Positions 1-5,926 of a DNA stretch of 5,949 nt are shown piece by piece (positions within the stretch are counted from its first letter, which is position 1; every line of letters starts with the position of its first letter). The notes below the pieces were generated by a model that saw only the letters and a program-made list of their open reading frames with translations, searched no databases and was not told where the DNA came from. A program made the position numbers and the translations under genes. The stretch comes from DATKMP01 sp035541775 (GTDB lineage Bacteria; Bacteroidota; Ignavibacteria; UBA10030). The stretch spans positions 1 through 5,949 of the forward strand of contig DATKMP010000164.1 of the NCBI GenBank assembly GCA_035541775.1, written 5' to 3'.

Positions 1-258
1 TTGCAGATGGGGCTAATCAGCCAGGTTGTGCCATTGATGGAGTTAGACCAAACTTGCAAGAACCTTGCCGAACAGTTGAAAACAAAAAATAGCGCTTCTT
101 CCATGGGATTGATTAAAGAACTTTTTGCCCGTGTCCATGGAATGTCCACCAACGATGCTTTAGATTATGCTTCCAATCTCAACGCGCTCGCCCGCATGAC
201 GGATGATTACAAAAAAGGAATTGAAGCGTATCTTAATAACGAACCTATTAAATGGTAA
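1..258 (+). CDS. Enoyl-CoA hydratase/isomerase (crotonase) family protein, C-terminal fragment
   Basis: This is the 3' end of a crotonase-superfamily gene cut by the window edge; the frame is open from base 1 and the TTG there is probably an internal Leu codon. Only 85 residues remain of a family usually about 260 long. What shows the family is the start of the fragment (MGLISQVVP, matching the usual 'GLVxxVVP' segment after the active-site core) and the end, where 'NALARMTDDYKKGIEAYL' and a final 'KW' match the trimerisation-helix tail of enoyl-CoA hydratases. The oxyanion-hole and catalytic Glu regions lie upstream and cannot be seen, so the exact substrate (enoyl-CoA hydration, methylglutaconyl-CoA, isomerase) cannot be told. 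In the family these are cytoplasmic acyl-CoA enzymes of fatty-acid or amino-acid breakdown. Its stop lies within or just before the start of apt, so the two are probably co-transcribed. Confidence 0.88.
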   Translation: MQMGLISQVVPLMELDQTCKNLAEQLKTKNSASSMGLIKELFARVHGMSTNDALDYASNLNALARMTDDYKKGIEAYLNNEPIKW

Positions 259-791
259 AAACAATGACGGCAGACCTTTCACATTATATTCGCAGCATTC
301 CTGATTTTCCCAAAAAGGGAATCGATTTTAAAGATGTAACAACCATCTGGAAAGATCCAACCGGATTTCAACTTGCGGTGGATCAATTTGTCAAAAAATA
401 TTCCGGGTTGAAAATCGATAAGGTTGTCGGTATAGAGTCGCGTGGATTTGTATTTGGGGCTGCACTTGCCTTGCGCTTGAATGCCGGATTTGTTCCCGTG
501 AGAAAAAAAGGAAAACTCCCCGCCTCAGTCATCAGCGAAGAATATGTATTAGAGTACGGAACCGATGTCGTTGAAATTCATAAGGATGCCGTTCAAAAGG
601 GAGAAAAAATATTGTTGCACGATGATCTTCTTGCTACGGGCGGCACGATGAATGCTGCGGCAAAACTTATTACAAAATTAGGCGGCGAAATTGTCGGCAT
701 TTCATTTTTAATCGAACTGTCATCGCTCCAAGGAAGAAAAAAACTCGAGCCGTACGAAGTGTTTTCACTGATTCTGTTTGAAGGAGAGTGA
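252..791 (+). CDS. apt: Adenine phosphoribosyltransferase
   Basis: Cytoplasmic purine-salvage enzyme that converts adenine plus PRPP to AMP and pyrophosphate. The 179-residue length is normal for the family. Visible landmarks are the N-terminal 'IPDFPKKGIDFKDVT' (residues 16-30), the 'GIESRGFVFG' segment (60-69), the flexible-loop region 'VPVRKKGKLP' (81-90), the 'EYVLEYGTD' segment (97-105), and the PRPP-binding motif 'LLHDDLLATGGT' (121-132) with the two acidic residues that contact the ribose. The C-terminal 'FLIELSSLQGR' and 'VFSLILF' also fit. The start is uncertain: ATG 252 overlaps the preceding stop region by 7 bases, while the in-frame ATG 264 (175 residues) lies 5 bases after that stop. 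Neither has a clear Shine-Dalgarno site, which suggests translational coupling to the crotonase gene. The His before the DD pair is a mild variant of the common Val. The identification is secure. Confidence 0.96.
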   Translation: MVKTMTADLSHYIRSIPDFPKKGIDFKDVTTIWKDPTGFQLAVDQFVKKYSGLKIDKVVGIESRGFVFGAALALRLNAGFVPVRKKGKLPASVISEEYVLEYGTDVVEIHKDAVQKGEKILLHDDLLATGGTMNAAAKLITKLGGEIVGISFLIELSSLQGRKKLEPYEVFSLILFEGE

Positions 792-796
792 AACAG

Positions 797-816
797 AAAA
801 GGGGAATACCGCTTTT
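797..816 (+). terminator. Weak hairpin after apt, possible terminator
   Basis: AAAAGGGG (797-804) and CCGCTTTT (809-816) can pair around an AATA loop, with one G-G mismatch. The T4 run is part of the stem and no further U-tract follows directly; the strong T-runs come only at 844-861. It sits just after the apt stop, so it could contribute to termination, but the structure is weak and this is a tentative call. Confidence 0.25.
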
Positions 817-854
817 AGATGCTTCATGAGCCTTACGCCCGACGTTTTTTTATA

Positions 855-876
855 TTTTTTTCGATCGCTAAAAAAA
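855..876 (+). promoter_or_regulatory. T7/A7 tract element just upstream of the -35 box
   Basis: Seven T (855-861), an 8-base spacer containing the palindrome CGATCG (862-867), and seven A (870-876) form an inverted AT arrangement ending 4 bases before the proposed -35 at 881. A-tracts in this position can act as an UP element or bend DNA; alternatively the T-run, together with that at 844-850, may help terminate apt transcription. The tracts are seen directly; their role is inferred. Confidence 0.35.
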
Positions 877-880
877 TTGA

Positions 881-909
881 TTGACTTCTCGCTGCAATCT
901 TCCTATTTT
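881..909 (+). promoter_or_regulatory. Sigma70-like promoter of the YIP1/zincin group
   Basis: TTGACT (881-886), a 17-base spacer and TATTTT (904-909) make a near-consensus housekeeping promoter with an A-tract just upstream. Transcription would start near 915-917, about 20 bases before ATG 936. It lies in the gap between apt and the zinc-ribbon membrane gene, where a new transcription unit is expected. Predicted from sequence only. Confidence 0.6.
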
Positions 910-935
910 CGAGGCAGAAAGTGAGGCGTCGAAGT

Positions 936-1652
936 ATGATAGTTTGCCCAGTTTGCCAAACGGAAAACGACCAATATGCGGTTGTTTGCCGCTCGTGCAG
1001 GGGATTTCTTCAAAATAAAATTCCCAATCTTGATTTGTTTGAAACAGCATGGCTCGTGCTCGAAAAACCACGCACAGCATTTCAGCGTATTGTCACCGCC
1101 GAGCACAAAAATTATACGTTGCTGTTGTTTTCGTTATTCGGCATCGCGTTTGCCTTTGCCGAACTTTGGTTTTTCAGAGCAGGAAATAGATTTGATTCAT
1201 TTTTTTCTCTCTTAATGACCTCTCTCTTTGCCGGACTTGCAAGCGGGTTGGTCCTTTTTTTCATCATCCCGTTCATTCATTGGGGAATTTCAAAGATTTT
1301 GTATCGAAAAGCAGGATTTCGCAATTCTTTGGGCATAACGGCATATTCGCTCGTGCCAATAATTATTTCAATTTTTTTTATTTTACCTATTGAACTCCTG
1401 ACATTCGGTGTGTATTTTTTTACATTCAATCCTGATCCGATGACGATCAATGCATCATCGTATGTCATTTTGTTGGTCTTGGATGGATTGATGGGATTGT
1501 GGTCGATCATGTTATGTTTGATGGGAACGAAAATTGGACATCAAATGAATTGGCTGCAATCTTGTATCGTTGTTCTTTGTGTATTAGCCGTGTTGACAGC
1601 GTGCGGATATGCCGCAGGGCATTTCATGATGTTGATGCCGGTAGTTTTATAA
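936..1652 (+). CDS. Zinc-ribbon YIP1-type integral membrane protein
   Basis: A 238-residue membrane protein of unknown function. The N-terminus carries a four-cysteine zinc ribbon, C4-x2-C7 and C18-x2-C21. A 'DLFETAWLVLEKPRTAFQRI' segment (33-52) follows, typical of the stretch before the first membrane helix in bacterial YIP1-family proteins. Five hydrophobic segments come next (about 60-81, 92-117, 134-157, 176-199, 208-232). No signal peptide is evident, so the zinc ribbon probably faces the cytoplasm. ATG 936 is preferred over the in-frame GTG 921 because GAGG at 923-926 gives a spaced ribosome site and the predicted transcript begins near 916. The stop TAA directly abuts the ATG of the zincin gene, so the two are likely coupled. 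The name YIP1 rests on the pre-helix motif and topology. Eukaryotic Yip1 proteins act in membrane traffic, but no bacterial role can be transferred. Confidence 0.78.
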   Translation: MIVCPVCQTENDQYAVVCRSCRGFLQNKIPNLDLFETAWLVLEKPRTAFQRIVTAEHKNYTLLLFSLFGIAFAFAELWFFRAGNRFDSFFSLLMTSLFAGLASGLVLFFIIPFIHWGISKILYRKAGFRNSLGITAYSLVPIIISIFFILPIELLTFGVYFFTFNPDPMTINASSYVILLVLDGLMGLWSIMLCLMGTKIGHQMNWLQSCIVVLCVLAVLTACGYAAGHFMMLMPVVL

Positions 1653-2030
1653 ATGACGTCAGAACGTTTTGAGCAGATTGCCCAAGAAGTGATGGAACGA
1701 TTGCCAGCACAATTTAGCGAGAGAATCGATAATGTGCGAATTGTGATCGAAGAGTATCCGTCGGAAGAAACACTGCATCAGATGCATGCATCCAAAACGA
1801 CACTGCTGGGATTGTACCAAGGAATTCCGTTGCCGCATCGCAACACATGGTACGGCACCAGCCCGACGATGCCGGATACGATTTTTTTGTACCGGCGGAA
1901 CATTGAATCGCTGTGCAGAACAGAAGAAGATGTTGTGGCAAAAATTTACGAAGTTCTTTTACATGAAATTGGGCATTACTTCGGCATGACGGAAACAGAA
2001 ATTCGGCATGCCATGAGAAATTATCAATAA
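1653..2030 (+). CDS. Small zincin-like metallopeptidase family protein
   Basis: A 125-residue soluble protein resembling the minimal bacterial zincins (Zincin_1, formerly DUF1025). The C-terminal part has the zinc-protease motif HEIGHYFGMTE: H104 and H108 are predicted zinc ligands, E105 the catalytic base and E114 the likely third ligand in an HExxHxxGxxE layout. Before it, 'PDTIFLYRRNIE' (74-85) matches the strand and arginine-rich stretch usual in this family. The 110-140 residue family range fits. No signal peptide or membrane segment is seen, so it is probably cytoplasmic. Translation likely depends on the YIP1-type gene, since the stop and start codons are adjacent (TAAATG) and only a weak GGTAG (1640-1644) precedes the ATG. 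The substrate is unknown; family members are widespread but poorly characterised, and proteolytic activity is inferred from the motif alone. Confidence 0.88.
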   Translation: MTSERFEQIAQEVMERLPAQFSERIDNVRIVIEEYPSEETLHQMHASKTTLLGLYQGIPLPHRNTWYGTSPTMPDTIFLYRRNIESLCRTEEDVVAKIYEVLLHEIGHYFGMTETEIRHAMRNYQ

Positions 2031-2059
2031 TCAAATAATTACAGAATCGAGAAACTATT

Positions 2060-2356
2060 ATGGCAAAAGTTATTCTTCAAATATCTTACGAAATTCATCC
2101 TGAAAAGCGAGATGAATATCTTGCATTAGCGGCAAAACTGAAAGCACATTTTGCGGGCGAGATGAAAAAAAATTACACCATCTTTGAACAAAAAGGAAAA
2201 AAGAATTTCTTTGTCGAGCAATTTGAATGCGCTTCCATGGAAGAATATGAAGCGTTGGAAGATGGAACGACCGAAAACGGCGAAGCATTGGTCAACCAAT
2301 TAGAATCGGTTCTGAAAGACGGCAAAGCAAAATATGCCACGCTGATCGAAATCTAA
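2060..2356 (+). CDS. Conserved-looking hypothetical protein, possible alpha/beta-barrel fold
   Basis: A 98-residue, charged, soluble protein that I do not recognise by name. It begins with a hydrophobic strand-like 'VILQISYEI' (4-12), then an amphipathic helix (about 15-33), two strands ('NYTIFEQ' 38-44 and 'FFVEQFEC' 50-57), further helices rich in Glu (60-88) and a final strand 'YATLIEI' (92-98). This beta-alpha-beta-beta-alpha-beta order resembles dimeric ferredoxin-like barrels of the antibiotic biosynthesis monooxygenase (ABM) type, but no catalytic residue set is visible and no function should be assumed. ATG 2060 follows the zincin stop by 29 bases, with GAGA (2049-2052) at a 7-base spacing as a weak ribosome site. 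It is probably the last gene of the YIP1/zincin unit, since a hairpin follows and a new promoter lies downstream. Confidence 0.75.
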   Translation: MAKVILQISYEIHPEKRDEYLALAAKLKAHFAGEMKKNYTIFEQKGKKNFFVEQFECASMEEYEALEDGTTENGEALVNQLESVLKDGKAKYATLIEI

Positions 2357-2370
2357 ATTCCTGTTTTTCA

Positions 2371-2399
2371 TGCTGTCCGCTGCATGCGGGCGGACAGCA
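2371..2399. repeat. Perfect 10-bp inverted repeat (stem-loop) after the hypothetical gene
   Basis: TGCTGTCCGC (2371-2380) and GCGGACAGCA (2390-2399) pair perfectly around a 9-base loop, which itself contains GCATGC (2382-2387). An alternative smaller CCGC/GCGG pairing (2377-2380 with 2386-2389) competes. There is no T-run on the 3' side of either strand, so it is not a textbook intrinsic terminator. It may stabilise the mRNA 3' end, assist termination, or be a copy of a dispersed REP-like palindrome. It is more GC-rich than the surrounding gap. Confidence 0.7.
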
Positions 2400-2457
2400 C
2401 TTGTATCGTTTCCTCAATTTCGTTGTTCCTATTTTCCTTCCTGCGTTTTTTCATCTC

Positions 2458-2486
2458 TTGGTACAGAATCCTTTTTTTCGTATTTT
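2458..2486 (+). promoter_or_regulatory. Sigma70-like promoter of the yqeY-cvpA-mutS2 group
   Basis: TTGGTA (2458-2463), a 17-base spacer and TATTTT (2481-2486, followed by ATAG) form a plausible promoter, with the same -10 and spacer length as the one at 881-909. Transcription would start near 2493, about 35 bases before ATG 2529. The -35 is weaker than consensus. It is the only promoter-like element noted upstream of the three tightly spaced genes. Confidence 0.45.
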
Positions 2487-2516
2487 ATAGAGGATAGGGA
2501 AGCGTAGATTTGTTTG

Positions 2517-2521
2517 AAAGG
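2517..2521 (+). promoter_or_regulatory. Ribosome binding site deciding the yqeY start
   Basis: AAAGG lies 7 bases before ATG 2529. This favours that ATG over the upstream in-frame TTG 2514, which would place the ribosome site inside the coding region. Confidence 0.55.
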
Positions 2522-2528
2522 TTATACA

Positions 2529-2978
2529 ATGTCTCTAACAGAAAAAATAAATGAAGATTTAAAAGCAGCAATGAAATCCGGCGATGCGGTCAAGCTGAAC
2601 ACCATTCGTTCAATCCGCGCGCAGATCATCGAATTTTCGAAAAGCGGAAGCGGCGAAACAATGACGCCGGAAATTGAAACGTCGATGCTGCTGAGTGCCG
2701 CCAAGAAGCGGAAAGAATCGATCGAGATGTACGAAAAAGGCAATCGTCAAGACCTTGCGGATCAGGAAAAGCGCGAATTGGAAATTATCAATTCCTATCT
2801 TCCCAAACAAATGACGAAAGAAGAAGCAGAAACAGTCATCGTAAAAATTATTGCCGAAACAAGCGCGGCATCTGCAAAAGATTTCGGCAAGGTGATGCCG
2901 TTAGCGATGAAAGAATTGAAGGGAAAGTTCGACGGAAAAGCGGTACAGGAAATTGTCAAGTTAAAATTAGGAGCATGA
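2529..2978 (+). CDS. yqeY: GatB/YqeY domain-containing protein
   Basis: A 149-residue, mostly helical cytoplasmic protein of the YqeY family, whose usual length is 147-150. The N-terminal 'MSLTEKINEDLKAAMKSGD' and 'LNTIRSIRAQI' (23-33), the central 'KRKESIEMYEKGNRQDLADQ' (60-79) with 'ELEIINSYLPKQM' (83-95), and the C-terminal 'KDFGKVMPLAMKELKGKFDG' (117-136) are characteristic. The fold is related to the tail domain of GatB, the tRNA-binding part of the Asp/Glu-tRNA amidotransferase, but free-standing YqeY lacks the catalytic subunits and its precise role is not established; tRNA-related functions are only suggested. It is first in a probable operon: its TGA stop is 4 bases from the cvpA ATG, and the cvpA ribosome site sits inside its last codons. 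The family call is firm and the function open. Confidence 0.93.
   Translation: MSLTEKINEDLKAAMKSGDAVKLNTIRSIRAQIIEFSKSGSGETMTPEIETSMLLSAAKKRKESIEMYEKGNRQDLADQEKRELEIINSYLPKQMTKEEAETVIVKIIAETSAASAKDFGKVMPLAMKELKGKFDGKAVQEIVKLKLGA
2968..2973 (+). promoter_or_regulatory. Ribosome binding site of cvpA within the yqeY end
   Basis: TAGGAG lies 9 bases before ATG 2983 and overlaps the last yqeY codons, a good Shine-Dalgarno match that supports coupled translation of the two genes. Confidence 0.65.
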
Positions 2979-2982
2979 CCCT

Positions 2983-3513
2983 ATGCTGTTGGATATCTTG
3001 ATTGTCGTGCCCATCATTCTTTTTACCTTGATGGGATTGCGGGATGGCATCGTCCGGAAGGCAATAGCCATTCTGGTGATGATTGGCGGATTGTTTGCCG
3101 GCCAGATTTTTCAACATGATGCTGGCGAGTTTCTCGTTTCAAAAGTCGGTGCCGATCCATCAAGCGCGCCGATGCTTGGCTATTTAACTATTTTTTTCGG
3201 CCTGGTTTTGCTGCAAGCGTTAGTGTACCGTTTAGTTGCCGGAAAATATAAAATCGGCGGCGTTGCAGATCGCATCATCGGATGCGGCCTAGGATTCGCA
3301 GAAGGTATGCTGCTGGTCAGTTCGATTTTGTTGATTTTACTGCCGACAGGATTTCCATCCCGAACAACGGCAAGGGATTCGCGGTTTTATAAATCGGTTG
3401 TGAATATTGCGCCGCAAATTTTAGATGTGGAATCCTCGGTCAACACCGAATCCATTCAAGAATCGATCGGTATTCCGACCAAGAAAGATAAAAAAGCGAC
3501 AGACGAACATTGA
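2983..3513 (+). CDS. cvpA: CvpA family membrane protein
   Basis: A 176-residue inner-membrane protein with four hydrophobic segments (about 4-19, 26-42, 66-86 and 98-122) and a hydrophilic tail of about 50 residues rich in Ser, Lys and Asp. Family marks are the N-terminal 'LDILIVVPIILFTLMGLRDG' (3-22) with a Gly-Arg-Asp-Gly turn after the first helix, and 'VADRIIGCGLGFAEG' (94-108), matching the 'DRxxG...G' signature before the last helix. In E. coli CvpA is linked to colicin V production and envelope stress, but its molecular action is unknown. The tail is not conserved and probably lies outside the membrane. cvpA next to mutS2 is a recurrent bacterial arrangement, which supports both calls. 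A possible mutS2 reading frame overlaps the last part of this gene but is not used (see the mutS2 entry). Confidence 0.88.
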   Translation: MLLDILIVVPIILFTLMGLRDGIVRKAIAILVMIGGLFAGQIFQHDAGEFLVSKVGADPSSAPMLGYLTIFFGLVLLQALVYRLVAGKYKIGGVADRIIGCGLGFAEGMLLVSSILLILLPTGFPSRTTARDSRFYKSVVNIAPQILDVESSVNTESIQESIGIPTKKDKKATDEH

Positions 3514-3515
3514 TC

Positions 3516-3548
3516 ATGAGAAACGAGGGAACGAAGAAATTATCGTGA
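3516..3548 (+). other. Ten-codon mini-ORF between cvpA and mutS2 (possible leader)
   Basis: ATG 3516 starts 2 bases after the cvpA stop and encodes MRNEGTKKLS, ending in TGA 3546-3548. That stop overlaps the proposed mutS2 start as GTGA (3545-3548). Ribosomes ending here could restart on mutS2, or this could be chance. No good ribosome site precedes the ATG. The overlap is seen directly; translation is unproven. Confidence 0.25.
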
Positions 3549-5926
3549 TAGAATCTTTGCCGCAACATTCCGAATCTTTCCATGCGGTGCTCCGCAAACT
3601 CGAATTCGATAAAGTGGTCGAACACGTGAGCGAGTTGTCTCTTTCGGAATCCGGAAAAGCACGCGCTTTACACATCCTTCCCGTTTTCGATTTGCATCTC
3701 ATCGAGGCCGAACTCAAAAAAGTTTCTGAAGCGAAAGAATTACTCATCGCCGAGGGCAATGCACCGCTTGAATCATTCCGAGATATTCGTGCAGCACTCA
3801 AAAAAACGACCGTAGAAAATCAGGCGCTTTCTCTTGTCGAACTGATCGAGATCAGCGTTGTGCTGCGCATTTCCCGGTCTGTCAAAACTTTTTTTGCAAA
3901 GCGCCAACCGCTCTATCCGTTGCTGCAAGAAGACCAGCACCAGCTTCTCGCTGATAAGGTCACGGAATTTCATATCACGGAAGCATTGGATGAACACGGT
4001 TTCGTCAAAGATAATGCGAGCAAAGAATTACGCACCATCCGTCGATCGATGATGTCCGCAACCGAATCGCTTCGTAAAAAATTAGAAGCCATTCTCCGGC
4101 ATATTTCTGAAAAAGAATTTGTGCAGGATGATATCGTGACAACGCGCGACGGCAGATTGGTCGTTCCCGTAAAAGCAGAATACAAAAATAATGTTCCAGG
4201 ATTTATTCACTCCACGTCGGCAAGCGGCGCAACCGTCTTTATCGAACCGGCCGAATCTCTGGAACTCAACAACAGCGTGCGGGAATTGCAATTGCAGGAA
4301 CAGCGAGAAATTCACCGCATCTTGCTCGATCTCACGCGGCAAATCGCCGCCATCCGCGAACCGTTGGAACAAACATTCGATGTGCTGACGACACTCGATG
4401 TTGTTTTTGCCAAAGGGAAATATTCTATCGAAGTGATCGGCATCGCCCCCTTATTTTCTTCACAGCAAAAAATAAAATTGCAAAACGCGCGGCATCCGAT
4501 TCTTTTGCGGCACATGAAACGCGAAGATGTCGTTCCTCTTTCCGTTGAACTGGGTGAGGGCGCAAACACGCTGGTGGTGACCGGGCCGAATGCCGGCGGA
4601 AAAACTGTCGCGCTCAAAACCATCGGATTGCTTGCTGCGTGCGCGCAAGCCGGTTTGCATATTCCTGTTGCTTCGGATTCTGAACTTGCCGTCTTTCAAA
4701 ATTTCTTTGTCGATATCGGCGACGATCAATCGATCGAAAATGATCTCAGTACGTTCAGCTCGCATCTTATCCGATTGAACGATATGTTGCGTACAGCAGA
4801 TTCGCATTCGCTGATCTTGCTTGATGAAATTGGCGCCGGAACGGATCCGGCGGAAGGCGGTGCGCTTGCTGCTGCTATTTTAAACGACCTGACACGGCGG
4901 CATGCCATCACCATTGCCACAACGCATCATGGCGCGCTGAAAGTGTTTGCACACGAAACGCAAGGCGTGTTGAACGGCTCGATGGAGTTCGATCAAACAA
5001 ATTTGCGGCCGACATACCGATTTAAAAGCGGCATTCCGGGAAGCAGTTTTGCCTTCGAGCTTGCAGAACGCATTGGCATTGCGCCTCATGTGCTTCAGGA
5101 TGCGCGTACACGCCTTGGCAATGAAGCGATGCAGCTTGAATCGCTGTTGATGGAATTGGAACGACAATCACAGGCATATCAGCAGGCGCTGAAAAACGTT
5201 GCCGAAGAAAAACAGAAAGCAGAAGATACTGCGAGATCGTACGAATACAAAATGACGCAGTTGAAACGCGAACTTAGCGTCATCAAGAAAAAAGCCGCCG
5301 AGGAAGCACGGCAGATCGTGAAAGATGCTCACGCCAAGATCGAGCATTCGATTCAGGAGATTCGCGAGCGCGGAGCCGATAAAGATGTCGTACGTTCGTC
5401 GAAACAAGCGTTAAAAGGCCTTAGCGATCAATTACAACAGATTTCCGAGAAGGAAACCGTTCCCGAAAAAATCGATAACACTCCAATTGCAGTCGGCGAT
5501 AAAGTTCGCTTGCAGGATGGTTCCGAGAGCGGAGAAGTGGTCGAAGTTCAAGGCAAGTATGCGACCGTGATGATGCGGAATGCGCGTATGCGCGTTGCAC
5601 TATCGAACTTGCGTAAGCAAGGAACACCAAGACAAGAATTTACATCATCGTCAACAACACACATCGCAGTCGAAGCGCCTGCAGCAACCACAGAAATCGA
5701 TTTGCGCGGTATGTTTGGCGATGAAGCTGTTGCACAAGTGCAAACATTTTTAGATAATGCTTATTCAGCAGGATTGCACCGCGTGGATATCATTCACGGA
5801 AAAGGAACCGGCGCATTGCGCAAACATATAACCGCTTTTCTTCAAACTTATCCGCACGTCAAAGGCTTTCGATTGGGCGAATGGAATGAAGGAGGTACCG
5901 GCGTTACCGTCGTTGATTTATCATAA
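3545..5926 (+). CDS. mutS2: Endonuclease MutS2 (MutS-family ATPase with SMR domain)
   Basis: A 793-residue protein, close to the usual 780-790. It has no mismatch-recognition domain. The lever/clamp part includes the typical 'GRLVVPVK' (203-210) and 'SGATVFIEPAESLELNN' (227-243). The ATPase shows Walker A GPNAGGKT (347-354), 'VDIGDDQSIENDLSTFSSH' (389-407), Walker B 'LILLDEIGAGTDP' (423-435) and the switch 'ATTHHGALKVFA' (458-469). A coiled-coil rich in Lys and Glu (about 520-635), a KOW-like segment (648-692) and a C-terminal SMR domain follow, with IDLRG (718-722), HGKGTGALR (751-759) and GGTGVTVVDL (783-791). In the family it suppresses recombination and, in Bacillus subtilis, acts on collided ribosomes. 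GTG 3545 is preferred: an upstream in-frame ATG (3425) overlaps cvpA and adds 40 unlike residues. GAGGGA (3525-3530) lies 14 bases before GTG, a long spacing. Confidence 0.95.
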   Translation: MIESLPQHSESFHAVLRKLEFDKVVEHVSELSLSESGKARALHILPVFDLHLIEAELKKVSEAKELLIAEGNAPLESFRDIRAALKKTTVENQALSLVELIEISVVLRISRSVKTFFAKRQPLYPLLQEDQHQLLADKVTEFHITEALDEHGFVKDNASKELRTIRRSMMSATESLRKKLEAILRHISEKEFVQDDIVTTRDGRLVVPVKAEYKNNVPGFIHSTSASGATVFIEPAESLELNNSVRELQLQEQREIHRILLDLTRQIAAIREPLEQTFDVLTTLDVVFAKGKYSIEVIGIAPLFSSQQKIKLQNARHPILLRHMKREDVVPLSVELGEGANTLVVTGPNAGGKTVALKTIGLLAACAQAGLHIPVASDSELAVFQNFFVDIGDDQSIENDLSTFSSHLIRLNDMLRTADSHSLILLDEIGAGTDPAEGGALAAAILNDLTRRHAITIATTHHGALKVFAHETQGVLNGSMEFDQTNLRPTYRFKSGIPGSSFAFELAERIGIAPHVLQDARTRLGNEAMQLESLLMELERQSQAYQQALKNVAEEKQKAEDTARSYEYKMTQLKRELSVIKKKAAEEARQIVKDAHAKIEHSIQEIRERGADKDVVRSSKQALKGLSDQLQQISEKETVPEKIDNTPIAVGDKVRLQDGSESGEVVEVQGKYATVMMRNARMRVALSNLRKQGTPRQEFTSSSTTHIAVEAPAATTEIDLRGMFGDEAVAQVQTFLDNAYSAGLHRVDIIHGKGTGALRKHITAFLQTYPHVKGFRLGEWNEGGTGVTVVDLS

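Noticed and set aside
921..935. GTG 921 as start of the YIP1-type gene
   Set aside because: It would lie only about 5 bases after the predicted transcription start, and its GAGG (911-914) would be outside the transcript; ATG 936 places the zinc ribbon right at the N-terminus.
1714..2034. Minus-strand open frame opposite the zincin gene
   Set aside because: The sense strand encodes a clear HEIGH zincin; the antisense product is Cys/Phe-rich and resembles nothing.
2371..2399. Stem-loop as a standard intrinsic terminator
   Set aside because: No U-tract follows it on either strand, so it is listed as an inverted repeat instead.
2400..2528. Possible small RNA or riboswitch in the leader before yqeY
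   Set aside because: The stretch is pyrimidine-rich without a conserved-looking fold; only the promoter and ribosome site could be supported.
3425..3544. Upstream ATG giving a 40-residue N-terminal extension of MutS2
   Set aside because: It overlaps the end of cvpA, is basic and low in similarity to any MutS2 start, and makes the protein longer than the family norm.
4460..4807. Long minus-strand open frame inside mutS2
   Set aside because: It lies opposite the conserved ATPase core, has no recognisable motif and is explained by codon bias of the sense gene.
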